Assembly: GCA_947630465.1 (NCBI GenBank)
Contig: CANRHT010000005.1
Span: 1-23,195, forward strand
Length of the DNA stretch: 23,195 nucleotides
Direction: 5' to 3'
Origin: an uncultured Pseudomonadaceae bacterium
GTDB lineage: Bacteria > Pseudomonadota > Gammaproteobacteria > Pseudomonadales > Pseudomonadaceae
A program made the translations under genes and the position numbers. The first letter of the stretch is position 1. The number at the start of each line of letters is the position of its first letter. Shown here one piece after another: positions 15,147 through 23,195 of the stretch. The notes below the pieces were generated by a model that had not been told where the DNA came from, made no database searches, and worked only from the letters and a program-made list of their open reading frames with translations.

Positions 15147-15610
15147 ATCCGGTCCGTAAAAAACGTTTAATCATTGTCGGTGCGATCTTATTGGGTGTCG
15201 TGGCTACGGTTGGCCTAGGTTTGGTTGCACTGCAAGAAAATATCAATCTGTTTTATACCCCCACACAAATTGCCAACGGTGAAGCGCCGCAAGGTGCGCG
15301 TATTCGTGCGGGTGGTTTGGTGAAAGAAGGCTCGCTGACACGCAGTGAAGATTCTTTAACAGTGGACTTTATTGTCACCGATGGCGATGCCGATACTGGT
15401 ATTCAGTACCGCGGTATTTTACCTGACCTGTTTCGTGAGGGGCAGGGTATCGTTGCGCTCGGGCGTTTGAATGAAGGCGGCGTTTTGATTGCTGATGAAA
15501 TTCTGGCTAAGCATGATGAGAATTATATGCCGCCTGAAGTGAGCAGTGCCTTAGAAAAAACCGGCATGCTTAAACATTATGAAGATGGCCAGAAGGAAGC
15601 GAAAAAATGA
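15143..15610 (+). CDS. ccmE: Periplasmic heme chaperone CcmE
   Basis: A 155-residue protein with an N-terminal membrane anchor (about 8-29) and a periplasmic OB-fold domain. Heme is bound covalently at the conserved His of [11 protein letters not shown] (His124), with Tyr128 four residues later, the classical HxxxY type. FYTPTQI and [12 protein letters not shown] are conserved strands. GGGAGG (15130-15135) is a strong ribosome site inside the end of ccmD. The stop overlaps the ccmF start by four bases. Confidence 0.96.
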   Translation: MNPVRKKRLIIVGAILLGVVATVGLGLVALQENINLFYTPTQIANGEAPQGARIRAGGLVKEGSLTRSEDSLTVDFIVTDGDADTGIQYRGILPDLFREGQGIVALGRLNEGGVLIADEILAKHDENYMPPEVSSALEKTGMLKHYEDGQKEAKK

Positions 15611-17610
15611 GTGATGCGGCGTTATATGTGCCGGAGTTAGGCCAGTTAGCGATGATTCTGGCCTTATGTTTTGCAGCGGTACAGTCATTTTTTCCTTTGG
15701 TAGGGGCATGGCGTGGTGATCACAAGTGGATGAGCTTGGGTCAGCCTGCAGCCTGGGGGCAGTTTGTCTTTTTGCTCTTTGCTTTTGCCTGTTTGACCTG
15801 GTCATTTATGGTTGATGACTTTTCCGTTGCTTACACCGCTTCCAACTCCAACAGTGCCTTGCCTTGGTACTATAAGTTCAGTGCGGTGTGGGGTGCCCAC
15901 GAAGGATCCTTGCTGTTATGGGCGCTGATCTTAGCGGGCTGGACTTTTGCCGTGGCGATTTTCTCACGTCAGCTACCGGAAGAAATGCTGGCGCGGGTCT
16001 TGGCTGTGATGGGCATGATCAGTGTGGGTTTCTTGCTGTTTTTAATCGTGACCTCCAATCCGTTTGAGCGCTTGTTGCCGCAAATGCCGATGGATGGCCG
16101 TGACTTGAATCCGCTGCTACAAGACTTTGGCTTAATTGTGCATCCACCCATGTTGTACATGGGTTATGTCGGTTTTTCTGTGGCTTTTGCCTTTGCTATT
16201 GCTGCCTTGCTTGGCGGTAAGCTGGATGCCGCTTGGGCGCGCTGGTCACGCCCTTGGACACTCATTGCTTGGGCGTTTCTAGGCGTAGGTATTGCGCTTG
16301 GCTCATGGTGGGCATATTACGAGTTGGGCTGGGGTGGTTGGTGGTTCTGGGATCCGGTAGAAAACGCATCCTTTATGCCATGGCTGCTGGGTACAGCTTT
16401 GATTCACTCATTGGCCGTCACCGAAAAGCGTGGTGTCTTTAAAAACTGGACGGTATTGCTGGCCATTGCTGCCTTTTCGCTGAGTCTGCTGGGTACTTTC
16501 TTAGTGCGCTCAGGCGTGCTGACGTCAGTGCATGCTTTTGCTGCTGACCCTGAGCGCGGTGTGTTTATCCTGGTGTTCTTGTTAGTGGTGGTCGGTGCTT
16601 CACTGACCCTGTTTGTGCTGCGTGCTCCAGCGGTGAAAAGCCGAGTGGGTTTTGGCTTTTGGTCAAAAGAGACGCTGCTGCTGATCAACAATATCATCTT
16701 AGTGGTTTCAACCGCGATGGTGCTGCTGGGTACCTTGTATCCATTGGTGCTTGATTCGCTCACGGGCGCCAAGCTGTCTGTTGGTCCTCCGTACTTTAAT
16801 GCGCTATTTGTACCGCTGATGGCGATCTTGCTGCTGGCCATGGGTGTTGGCGTACTGACACGCTGGAAAAACACTCCAGGCCGGTGGTTGATTAAGATGC
16901 TCGGTCCAGTATTAGTGGTCAGTGCGGTATTAAGTATTGCTGGAAGCATGCTCTACCGTGACTTTAACGGCTCGGTGTTAGCGCTGTTCTTCCTGTGCGC
17001 TTGGGTGATATTGGCGGGTGTGCGCGATATCTTAGATAAAACGCGTCACAAAGGCTTATTAACGGGTATGCGCTCCTTAACCCGCAGTTACTGGGGTATG
17101 CAAATGGGACACTTAGGGATGGTGATCTGCGCCGTCGGTGTGGTGTTGTCCAGCCAATACAGTGATGAGCGTGATTTGAAAATGGCACCCGGTGATTCTT
17201 TAGAAATGGCAGGTTACCGTTTCCAGTTTGACGGTGCGCAGCATTATGAAGGACCCAACTACATTTCTGATAAAGGTAGCGTGCGTGTTTTTGAAGGTGA
17301 GCGTGAAATTGCACTGTTGCACCCTGAAAAGCGCTTGTACGTTGTGCAACAAATGCCGATGACCGAAGCAGGAATTGATGCAGGCTTTACCCGCGACCTC
17401 TATGTGGCGATGGGCGAACCTTTAGAGAACGGTGCTTGGGCGATCCGTGTACACATTAAACCTTATGTGCGCTGGATTTGGCTGGGTGCGTTCTTAACCG
17501 CCTTTGGTGGTGTGCTGGCGGCCATGGATCGTCGTTACCGCGTCAAAGTCACCAAAAAAGTCAAAGATGCCTTGAATGGTGCTGATAAAGGAAAAACTGT
17601 CGATGTCTAG
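15607..17610 (+). CDS. ccmF: Cytochrome c heme lyase subunit CcmF
   Basis: A 667-residue membrane protein with more than ten helices, the core of the CcmFH(I) heme ligation complex. The WWD domain lies at about 235-262, with [19 protein letters not shown] as its centre. Earlier, [12 protein letters not shown] (94-105) and [12 protein letters not shown] (176-187) carry conserved His residues. A large soluble loop (about 515-625) precedes the last helix. Length and motif order agree with full-length CcmF. It starts with an ATGA overlap on ccmE and its last eight bases overlap ccmG. Confidence 0.97.
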   Translation: MSDAALYVPELGQLAMILALCFAAVQSFFPLVGAWRGDHKWMSLGQPAAWGQFVFLLFAFACLTWSFMVDDFSVAYTASNSNSALPWYYKFSAVWGAHEGSLLLWALILAGWTFAVAIFSRQLPEEMLARVLAVMGMISVGFLLFLIVTSNPFERLLPQMPMDGRDLNPLLQDFGLIVHPPMLYMGYVGFSVAFAFAIAALLGGKLDAAWARWSRPWTLIAWAFLGVGIALGSWWAYYELGWGGWWFWDPVENASFMPWLLGTALIHSLAVTEKRGVFKNWTVLLAIAAFSLSLLGTFLVRSGVLTSVHAFAADPERGVFILVFLLVVVGASLTLFVLRAPAVKSRVGFGFWSKETLLLINNIILVVSTAMVLLGTLYPLVLDSLTGAKLSVGPPYFNALFVPLMAILLLAMGVGVLTRWKNTPGRWLIKMLGPVLVVSAVLSIAGSMLYRDFNGSVLALFFLCAWVILAGVRDILDKTRHKGLLTGMRSLTRSYWGMQMGHLGMVICAVGVVLSSQYSDERDLKMAPGDSLEMAGYRFQFDGAQHYEGPNYISDKGSVRVFEGEREIALLHPEKRLYVVQQMPMTEAGIDAGFTRDLYVAMGEPLENGAWAIRVHIKPYVRWIWLGAFLTAFGGVLAAMDRRYRVKVTKKVKDALNGADKGKTVDV

Positions 17611-18142
17611 AGCACGTTTATTGGCTGTTTTTGGGGTGTTAACCGGTGTGGCACTCTTTGCGGCGATGGCCTTGTTTGGTATCAATAATGATCCCAGCGA
17701 GTTGCCATCGGCGCTCATCGGTAAGCCTTTTCCTGAATTTACTACGGGCTCAGTTGATGATACTGACACGGTGATTACCCGTGCCGACTTGCTCGGGCGC
17801 CCTGCATTAGTCAACGTTTGGGCGACCTGGTGTATCTCTTGTAAGGTTGAGCATCCGGTTTTAAATGATTTGGCCAAGCAGGGTGTGGTGATTCACGGTA
17901 TTAACTATAAAGATAAGAAGCCTGAGGCACAGCGCTGGTTGCAAGACTTCTTAAATCCCTATCAGCTTAATATCAGCGACCCGGAAGGCAAGCTCGGTTT
18001 TAATTTGGGCGTGTATGGTGCACCTGAGACTTTTATCATCGACAAGCAGGGCATTGTTCGTCATAAGTTTGTTGGCGTGGTGGATAAGGCCGTATGGCGC
18101 GAGAAGTTGGCCCCTATTTATCAGGAGTTACTTGACGAATGA
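17603..18142 (+). CDS. ccmG: Thiol:disulfide interchange protein CcmG (DsbE)
   Basis: A 179-residue membrane-anchored thioredoxin-like protein that reduces apocytochrome c, with CcmH, in the periplasm. The anchor is about 5-26. The active site is WATWCISCKVEHP with Cys77 and Cys80. GVYGAPETF provides the conserved cis-Pro loop. Most CcmG proteins I recall have Pro after the first Cys (WCPTC or WCPSC); Ile here is unusual and could shift redox potential. ATG 17603 is chosen because [16 protein letters not shown] begins just before the anchor and AAAGGA (17587-17592) lies upstream; an in-frame ATG at 17576 would overlap ccmF by 35 bases. Confidence 0.94.
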   Translation: MSRARLLAVFGVLTGVALFAAMALFGINNDPSELPSALIGKPFPEFTTGSVDDTDTVITRADLLGRPALVNVWATWCISCKVEHPVLNDLAKQGVVIHGINYKDKKPEAQRWLQDFLNPYQLNISDPEGKLGFNLGVYGAPETFIIDKQGIVRHKFVGVVDKAVWREKLAPIYQELLDE

Positions 18143-18615
18143 AGCGCTTTATTTATGCCCTCGGTTTAACCCTGGCATGCTTCGGCACGGCGCAGGCATC
18201 GATTGATACCTATGAGTTCTCTACTCAAGCGGAGCGCGATCGTTACCGTACGCTAGTGGAAGAGCTGCGTTGTCCAAAATGTCAGAATCAAAACATTGCC
18301 GATTCTGATGCGCCGATTGCCATGGACATGCGTAATGAGATCTTTAAGAAGCTTGAAGAAGGTGAAAGCAACGAGCAGATTGTTGAATTTCTGGTTGATC
18401 GCTACGGTGATTTTGTCCGTTATAAGCCACCGGTCAACCAGCGTACTTTAGTGCTGTGGTACGGCCCAGCGGCTTTGCTGGCCTTTGGCTTTTTGATGGT
18501 TGCGATAATTGTGTTTCGTCGTCGCGACAGTCAACAAGTCGATGCTAAGCAAGCCTTGACCAGTGAAGAGCAAAGTCGCATCTCAGACCTCAAGAAACTT
18601 AAGCAGGACACCTAA
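18139..18615 (+). CDS. ccmH: Cytochrome c maturation protein CcmH
   Basis: A 158-residue protein with a signal peptide ending near residue 20 (GTAQA), the conserved LRCPKCQNQNIADSDAPIAMDMR segment with redox Cys45 and Cys48, and a C-terminal membrane helix (about 104-126). It is the short CcmH/CycL form; the TPR half that E. coli CcmH carries is a separate gene here (ccmI). It works with CcmG in thiol reduction and joins CcmF in heme ligation. It starts with an ATGA overlap on ccmG. Confidence 0.96.
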   Translation: MKRFIYALGLTLACFGTAQASIDTYEFSTQAERDRYRTLVEELRCPKCQNQNIADSDAPIAMDMRNEIFKKLEEGESNEQIVEFLVDRYGDFVRYKPPVNQRTLVLWYGPAALLAFGFLMVAIIVFRRRDSQQVDAKQALTSEEQSRISDLKKLKQDT

Positions 18616-18620
18616 TCGTT

Positions 18621-19838
18621 ATGACACAGTTTTGGATTTTTGCAGTGTTGCTACTTATTGTGGCGCTACTGTTATTGTTAATACCTGTTTTGCGTGTGCG
18701 TAAAGACCAAGCTGAAGAAGACCGCACCGCGCTTAACATCGCTTTGTATGAAGAGCATATTGTTGAGCTTGAAGCGCAGCATGAAAGCGGCGCGATGACG
18801 TTAGAGCAGCTGGAAGAAGGTCGTATCGAAGCCAGTCGTGAATTGCTGGATGACACCGATGTCGGGCGTCCCAAGCAAAGTGCAAATCTGGGCAGTGCGT
18901 TACCTTTAATTGCTGCGCTCTTGGTGCCGGTTTGTGGTTTAGGTTTGTATTTTTATTGGGGTTCAAGTGACAAAGTTGCTTTAACCCTCAGCTTGCAAGA
19001 GCAACCTAAAACGGTTGAAGAAATGCTGGTACGCCTTGAAGAGACAGTGCGCCTGCAGCCTGATTCAGTCGATGCTTGGTACTTCTTAGCGCGTACTTAT
19101 ATGGGTGAGCAACGCCACCAAGAAGCCGTCAATGCGTTTGAGAAAACCATGGAGTTGGTGGGTCGTCGTCCAGAGGTGCTCGGCCAGTTAGCACAAGCCA
19201 TGTACTTTACCAATAACAAGCAGTGGAGCGGTCAGCTGCAAGACTTGGTCGATGAAGCGCTGCGTCAAGATCCGAACGAAGCCACCAGCTTAGGTTTAGT
19301 CGGTATTGCTGCTTTTGAAAGTCAGCGTTATCAAGAGGCTATCGATGCTTGGACTCGCCTCGCCAGTGGCCTTGATCAACAAGACCCTTCTTATGCAGCG
19401 ATTCAGACCGGTATTGAGCGTGCGCGTGCCAGTCTCGCCAGCACCCCACAAGCCAGTGACAGTGCCGTACCTAGCGTTGATGCGGCGAGCTCTGGTGAGT
19501 ATCAGTTGGTGATTGATGTGGCGCTCGGTGATGAGTTGAGCGCTCAGTTGGCTGGCACTGATACGGTATTTGTGTTTGCACGCGCTGCGGATGGTCCACC
19601 TATGCCGTTGGCGGCAAAGCGCTTAACGGTAGCTGATTTGCCTGCACGCATTGTGCTCACCGATGCTGACTCATTGGTGCCGCAGTTGAAGCTCTCCAGT
19701 GTTGCGCAGCTTAAATTACAAGCCAGTATTTCTAATAGCGCTGATGCCATGCAGATTCAGTGGAGCAGTGAAGCGGTGCTGTTGGATGCTGAGCAAGATA
19801 GGTCAGCGCAGAAGATCGTGATTAATAAAGCGAATTAA
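18621..19838 (+). CDS. ccmI: Cytochrome c maturation TPR protein CcmI (CycH)
   Basis: A 405-residue protein that presents apocytochromes to the heme lyase complex. The N-terminal region has a helix (about 3-24), a cytoplasmic segment with ALYEEHIVELEAQHESGAMT (residues 41-60), and a second helix (about 93-113). TPR repeats follow: MLVRLEETVRLQPDSVDAWY (135-154) and related units run to about 270. A C-terminal periplasmic beta domain includes VFVFARAADGPPMPLAAKRL. It begins five bases after the ccmH stop and is the last ccm gene, followed by a terminator. Confidence 0.94.
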   Translation: MTQFWIFAVLLLIVALLLLLIPVLRVRKDQAEEDRTALNIALYEEHIVELEAQHESGAMTLEQLEEGRIEASRELLDDTDVGRPKQSANLGSALPLIAALLVPVCGLGLYFYWGSSDKVALTLSLQEQPKTVEEMLVRLEETVRLQPDSVDAWYFLARTYMGEQRHQEAVNAFEKTMELVGRRPEVLGQLAQAMYFTNNKQWSGQLQDLVDEALRQDPNEATSLGLVGIAAFESQRYQEAIDAWTRLASGLDQQDPSYAAIQTGIERARASLASTPQASDSAVPSVDAASSGEYQLVIDVALGDELSAQLAGTDTVFVFARAADGPPMPLAAKRLTVADLPARIVLTDADSLVPQLKLSSVAQLKLQASISNSADAMQIQWSSEAVLLDAEQDRSAQKIVINKAN

Positions 19839-19857
19839 TTCTCGCGCAGTGACAGTT

Positions 19858-19896
19858 AAGCCGTTTATCAGAGGTTGTGATAAACGGCTTTTCTTT
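19858..19896 (+). terminator. Intrinsic terminator of the ccm operon
   Basis: AAGCCGTTTATCA (19858-19870) pairs perfectly over 13 bases with TGATAAACGGCTT (19878-19890), with a 7-base loop and a T-rich tail (TTCTTT). It lies 20 bases after the ccmI stop. Confidence 0.92.
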
Positions 19897-19900
19897 GTGT

Positions 19901-19912
19901 GCTGATATCAGC
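19901..19912. repeat. Perfect 12-bp palindrome upstream of greB
   Basis: GCTGATATCAGC is a perfect palindrome between the ccm terminator and greB, about 50 bases before the greB start. It could be an operator for greB, but no regulator is known and a chance origin is possible. Confidence 0.35.
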
Positions 19913-19964
19913 GGCTGCGATCTTGCAGTGAGCGGTTTTAGACTTTCAGAATTGGGCGGGTGCC

Positions 19965-20450
19965 ATGCTTAGAAAACTATTAACAGCAACAGGCTATGAC
20001 GCGCTAAAAGATGAGCTTGAGTATTTGCTGCGCAAGCATCGGCCAGAAATCACCGAAATAGTGTCTTGGGCTGCCAGTCTCGGCGATCGCTCTGAGAATG
20101 CGGATTATCAATACAATAAGCGCAAGTTACGCGAAATTGATCGGCGTATTCGCCATTTAACCAAGCTGTTTGAAGTGGCTGAGCGGGTTGAGTACAGCCC
20201 TGTGCAAGAGGGTAAGGTGTATTTTGGCGCATGGTGCGAGTTAGAAGATGAAGCGGGTGAGCGGCTGCGCTTTCGCATTGTTGGTGATGAAGAAATCTTT
20301 GCTCATAAAGATTACATCTCACTTAAATCACCGATGGCTAAAGCTTGTTTAGGTAAAGCCCTCGATGATGAAGTTGTTGTGCGCACACCCAGCGGTGAGG
20401 TGTATTGGTATCTGCTGAAGATTGAGTACAACCTTGATGAGTTACAGTAG
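19965..20450 (+). CDS. greB: Transcription elongation factor GreB
   Basis: A 161-residue Gre factor. The N-terminal coiled coil carries the acidic tip motif SLGDRSENADYQYNK (Asp41 and Glu44), which enters the RNA polymerase secondary channel to stimulate cleavage of backtracked RNA. The C-terminal FKBP-like domain includes EGKVYFGAWCELED and RFRIVGDEEIFAHKDYISLKSPMAKA. YSPVQEGKVYFGAW and the overall basic patch make it GreB rather than GreA. It is probably a single gene with its own promoter after the ccm terminator; I see no convincing -35/-10 pair. Confidence 0.95.
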   Translation: MLRKLLTATGYDALKDELEYLLRKHRPEITEIVSWAASLGDRSENADYQYNKRKLREIDRRIRHLTKLFEVAERVEYSPVQEGKVYFGAWCELEDEAGERLRFRIVGDEEIFAHKDYISLKSPMAKACLGKALDDEVVVRTPSGEVYWYLLKIEYNLDELQ

Positions 20451-20452
20451 TT

Positions 20453-20486
20453 TTCTTCTGCGCAAACCCGCTACTGCGCAGAAGAA
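20453..20486. other. 12-bp perfect hairpin between greB and the convergent permease gene
   Basis: TTCTTCTGCGCA (20453-20464) and TGCGCAGAAGAA (20475-20486) are perfect inverted repeats with a 10-base loop, two bases after the greB stop. No T run follows on either strand. The position suggests a shared 3' end for the two convergent genes. Confidence 0.65.
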
Positions 20487-20505
20487 GTGCTCAACATGCA
20501 GCGGC

Positions 20506-23010
20506 TTACTCCCCGCGTAAAATCTGCAATGGACTGTTGTGGATGACTTGGCGAGTGCCGAGCATACCGACAGCGGTAATCAGCACTGCACCGATAATAG
20601 GTAACGCGACCAGCCACAGGTGCGGTTGCCAAGGCAGGTCAAAGGCAAAGCGGTACAGAATAAAGCTGCTGATTTCACAACCCAGCCAAGCCAGTACGCC
20701 ACTGCTGGCGCCGATTAGAGCAAATTCGTTGCGTTGCGATTGCAGCAAAAGCTTGCGTGACGCCCCAAGCGCGCGAATTAAAGCGCCTTGCTGCACTCGT
20801 TCAGTGAGTGTGCTGTGTAGGCCGGCAATCAGAACAGTGATACCCGCAGCTAACACAAACAACAAAATCAACTCAATCGCTAAAGTAACCTGCGCGAGAA
20901 TATCACGCAGTTGGCGCAGCACCGCATCAACTTGCAAAATACTGATGCTGGGAAAGCTTTTGGATAAAGCAATACGCTGCTGCTCGGCTGGTTCTTGCAA
21001 GTAGAAACTGGTCATATAAGTGTGCGCGACATTGTGCATCGACTGCGGGTCGAAAATCACAAAGAAATTTGGTTGCATGCTGTTCCAATCTACGCTGCGC
21101 AGGCTGCTGATCTGTGCGGGGTAATCAGTGCCACCGATATGAAAAGTCAGTTGATCACCGACGCTCACGCCCAATTGCTCAGCCAGTTCGCTTTCCAATG
21201 AGACGCTGTGAGCGGGTTCGCTTGAGTCATGCGGCGTCCACCATTCACCTTGGGTGATCAGGTTATCTGCTGGCAGTTGCTCGGTCCAAGTGAGGTTTAA
21301 ATCGCGCTGCAAAGTGCGGGTGACGCGAGCATCAGGATCAATTAATTCGGCGGCAGCTTGCCCGTTAATCTGAGTTAAACGACCGAGAATCACGGGGTAG
21401 AGCGGCGCGGTGTTGCTACTGATAGCGCTGAGTGTGGCGCTAAAGTCGGCTTGTTGCTCAGGTAAAATATTAATCGCAAAATGATTCGGCGCTTGCTCCG
21501 GCAATTGCGCTTGCCAGTTATCCAACAATTCGCTACGCAGTAAGACGATTAAACCCATCGACAATAAAATTAAAGCAAAGGCCATAATTTGTCCCACGCT
21601 ATGGATGGGGTAGCGCAATAAATGCCCCAGACTTAGCCGCCACGCTAAGCTGCGCTGAGCCAGCCAGAAGCGCAGACTTTTTAGACCGAAAAACAGCCCT
21701 GCACCTAAGATAAGCGCTGCGCCGCCGCCTCCTAAGAGTAGGGCGCTGGTGAGACGAATATCTAAGTTTAATTGCCACATCAGTGCGGCTAGAGCTAAAA
21801 ATACGCTGCCATACAGCAGCCAAGTCGCTGGTGCTACCGGCAGTAAGTCGCGGCGTAATACGCGCAGTGGTGCAATTTTCCCCAGTGCGATCAACGGCGG
21901 CAAAGCAAAGCCGGCTAACATCACAATGCTGGTGGCGATGCCGGTCATAAAGGGCTTAAGGCTGCCGCTGGGAATATCGTCAGGCAGTAATCCGGCTAAT
22001 AATTCAAAGAGAGCAAACTGTGCAAACCAGCCAATCAATGCGCCGACTGCGCTGGCCAACAATGCCAAAATCAGCAGCTGTAAGCAAAATAGCCACAAGG
22101 TATAGCGGCGCGATAAGCCAAAACAGCGCAGCAAGGCCGCTTGATCAAAGCGCTGGCGGGCAAAGCGACTGGCAGATAAAGCTACCGCCACGGCCGCTAA
22201 TAAAATCGCCGCTAAGCTGGCAAGGTTCAGGTAGCTGGCGGCGCGATCGAGCGCACTGCTGACTTGCTGGTTGCCATCCTCAACACCTTCGATGCGCTGA
22301 TGCGGGAGCAGGGTGCTTCCTAAAGAGGTGCGCAAGTTGTTGATCGCCTGAGTATCACCGCTCCAGAGTTGGCGATAACTGACGCGGCTGCCAGGTTGCA
22401 GTATATCGGTCGCCGCTAAGTCGGCTAGATTGATCATTGCGCGTGGGGTGAAACTGAGTAGGTTGCCGCTGCGATCTGGCTCGTAGGTTAGGATGCGCGC
22501 GAGCTTAAAATCGGCCGCGCCAATCTCTACGCTGTCACCGGGTTGCAATTGCAAGCGGATTGCCAGTTCAGCATCCAGCCAGACTTCGCCGGGTTGTGGA
22601 CGTCCACCACTGATTTCAGCGCTCTGCAGTTGTGCGCTACTGCGTAAGGTGCCGCGCAGCGGATAGTTGTCATCGACTGCTTTCACACTGGCCAATTGGA
22701 TGCCTTTGTCAGTGGCAAGCATGCTGGCAAATTGCAGTGTCTGTGCGGTTTTTAAGGGGCTATTGGCGGTGAGTGCCCGCTGCTGGTCAAGCACAGGCTC
22801 GCTGCTGGATAAGATCAAATCAGCGGCAAGAAACTCGCCGGCACTTAATTGCATTGCGCCCTGCAAGCGTTCAGCAAAGTGGCCAATGGTGCTGCTGCTG
22901 GCGACGGCAATCACTAAAGCAAAAAACAAGATCCGCAGTTCAGATGTGCTGCGCTCACGCAGCAGTTGTTTGCCTGCTAATTTGCACAGGCCCACTAATG
23001 TCAGTTGCAT
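20506..23010 (-). CDS. ybbP: ABC transporter permease, YbbP/FtsX-MacB type
   Basis: An 834-residue membrane protein with two FtsX-like halves. A first helix (about 26-48) is followed by a large periplasmic domain (to about 255), then a block of helices around ASLAAILLAAVAVALSASRFAR and the conserved LLRCFGLSRRYTLWLF. A second periplasmic domain and final helices follow, with GALIRALGASRKLL and VLAWLGCEISSF. This duplicated layout matches E. coli YbbP (about 800 residues), which pairs with YbbA next to tesA. Such systems are thought to act on lipids or envelope proteins; the substrate is unknown. The start overlaps the upstream ATPase gene by ten bases. Confidence 0.9.
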   Translation of the reverse strand: MQLTLVGLCKLAGKQLLRERSTSELRILFFALVIAVASSSTIGHFAERLQGAMQLSAGEFLAADLILSSSEPVLDQQRALTANSPLKTAQTLQFASMLATDKGIQLASVKAVDDNYPLRGTLRSSAQLQSAEISGGRPQPGEVWLDAELAIRLQLQPGDSVEIGAADFKLARILTYEPDRSGNLLSFTPRAMINLADLAATDILQPGSRVSYRQLWSGDTQAINNLRTSLGSTLLPHQRIEGVEDGNQQVSSALDRAASYLNLASLAAILLAAVAVALSASRFARQRFDQAALLRCFGLSRRYTLWLFCLQLLILALLASAVGALIGWFAQFALFELLAGLLPDDIPSGSLKPFMTGIATSIVMLAGFALPPLIALGKIAPLRVLRRDLLPVAPATWLLYGSVFLALAALMWQLNLDIRLTSALLLGGGGAALILGAGLFFGLKSLRFWLAQRSLAWRLSLGHLLRYPIHSVGQIMAFALILLSMGLIVLLRSELLDNWQAQLPEQAPNHFAINILPEQQADFSATLSAISSNTAPLYPVILGRLTQINGQAAAELIDPDARVTRTLQRDLNLTWTEQLPADNLITQGEWWTPHDSSEPAHSVSLESELAEQLGVSVGDQLTFHIGGTDYPAQISSLRSVDWNSMQPNFFVIFDPQSMHNVAHTYMTSFYLQEPAEQQRIALSKSFPSISILQVDAVLRQLRDILAQVTLAIELILLFVLAAGITVLIAGLHSTLTERVQQGALIRALGASRKLLLQSQRNEFALIGASSGVLAWLGCEISSFILYRFAFDLPWQPHLWLVALPIIGAVLITAVGMLGTRQVIHNSPLQILRGE

Positions 23011-23195
23011 GAGTGCTCCACTTGGCGGCCGGCTTCTAAACGTAGATGTTGCTGGCAGCGTGCAGCAAGTTTCTCGTCGTGAGTTACTAAAATCAGGGTC
23101 GTGCCCAATTCTTTATTGATCTCAAATAGCAGATCGCTGATGCTTTCACCGGTTTGGCTATCAAGGTTACCTGTGGGCTCGTCGGCAAAGAGCAC
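23001..23195 (-). CDS. ybbA: ABC transporter ATP-binding protein, YbbA type (C-terminal part)
   Basis: The gene runs off the right edge; 64 residues remain. VLFADEPTGNLDSQTGE holds Walker B and the D-loop, and LILVTHDEKLA holds the H-loop His. The DEPTGNLD form is typical of the MacB/LolD/YbbA class of ATPases that serve FtsX-type permeases. It overlaps the permease start by ten bases, so the two are one transport system. Assignment to YbbA rests on the partner. Confidence 0.88.
   Translation of the reverse strand: MLFADEPTGNLDSQTGESISDLLFEINKELGTTLILVTHDEKLAARCQQHLRLEAGRQVEHSCN

Noticed and set aside
16404..16949. 181-residue open frame antisense to ccmF
   Set aside because: Same cause as the ccmB antisense frame: it lies wholly inside a certain gene and reads as Thr/Ser/Asn-rich filler.
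1..23195. Novel mobile or defence system
   Set aside because: All long genes fit core housekeeping families or common pseudomonad unknowns; no transposase, toxin pair, CRISPR repeat or reverse transcriptase was found on reading both strands.

Overview
The window looks like ordinary core chromosome of a gammaproteobacterium in the Pseudomonadaceae. FolD, DinG, the Ccm proteins, GreB and the Arg-His-Leu tRNA cluster all read like Pseudomonas versions. Base composition looks close to balanced by eye and TTA/TTG/TTT codons are common, so a lower-GC relative such as a Thiopseudomonas/Denitrificimonas-type organism fits better than a classical high-GC Pseudomonas. This placement is inference from remembered protein sequences, not from a search. 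I see no insertion sequence, phage gene, CRISPR array or integrated island. No gene-free stretch exceeds 300 bases; the longest, 9571-9840, holds the tRNA promoter and leader.

Layout. 1-2808 (+): the end of a DEAD-box RNA helicase with a strong terminator, then a class I glutamine amidotransferase overlapping rmuC. 2805-3944 (-): a tight three-gene unit encoding a LEA14-like lipoprotein, a tiny His-rich SEC-C protein and a DUF2489 membrane protein; it meets rmuC tail to tail with overlapping stop codons. 4077-4661 (+): an uncharacterised protein with a compact N-terminal domain and a Pro/Ala-rich tail. 4697-5167 (-): ychJ, divergent from dinG (5261-7405, +), which has a plausible LexA-type operator just before its start. 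7434-8579 (+): a serine beta-lactamase-fold hydrolase. 8716-9570 (-): folD. 9704-10236 (+): promoter, tRNA-Arg, tRNA-His, tRNA-Leu and terminator. 10329-10739 (+): a SirB-family membrane protein. 10750-12620 (-): a FliK-like gene overlapping a gene for a stand-alone FlhB-type C-terminal domain. 12763-19838 (+): the complete cytochrome c maturation set ccmABCDEFGHI, ending in a terminator. 19965-20450 (+): greB. 20506-23195 (-): a YbbP-type ABC permease and the end of its YbbA-type ATPase.

How the genes work together. The ccm block is one functional system. CcmABCD deliver and load heme onto the periplasmic chaperone CcmE. CcmG and CcmH keep apocytochrome CXXCH cysteines reduced, and CcmF/H/I ligate heme. 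Most junctions are 4-base ATGA overlaps or similarly tight; the exception is a 145-base AT-rich gap between ccmB and ccmC. The dinG and rmuC neighbourhoods concern DNA maintenance, folD one-carbon metabolism, greB transcript cleavage.

Nothing here is clearly a new system. The items most worth a second look are the FliK-like/FlhB-C-like pair with a degenerate NPTH site beside ccm, the candidate LexA box at dinG, the His-rich SEC-C operon, the uncharacterised 4077-4661 protein, and several inverted repeats in intergenic regions.
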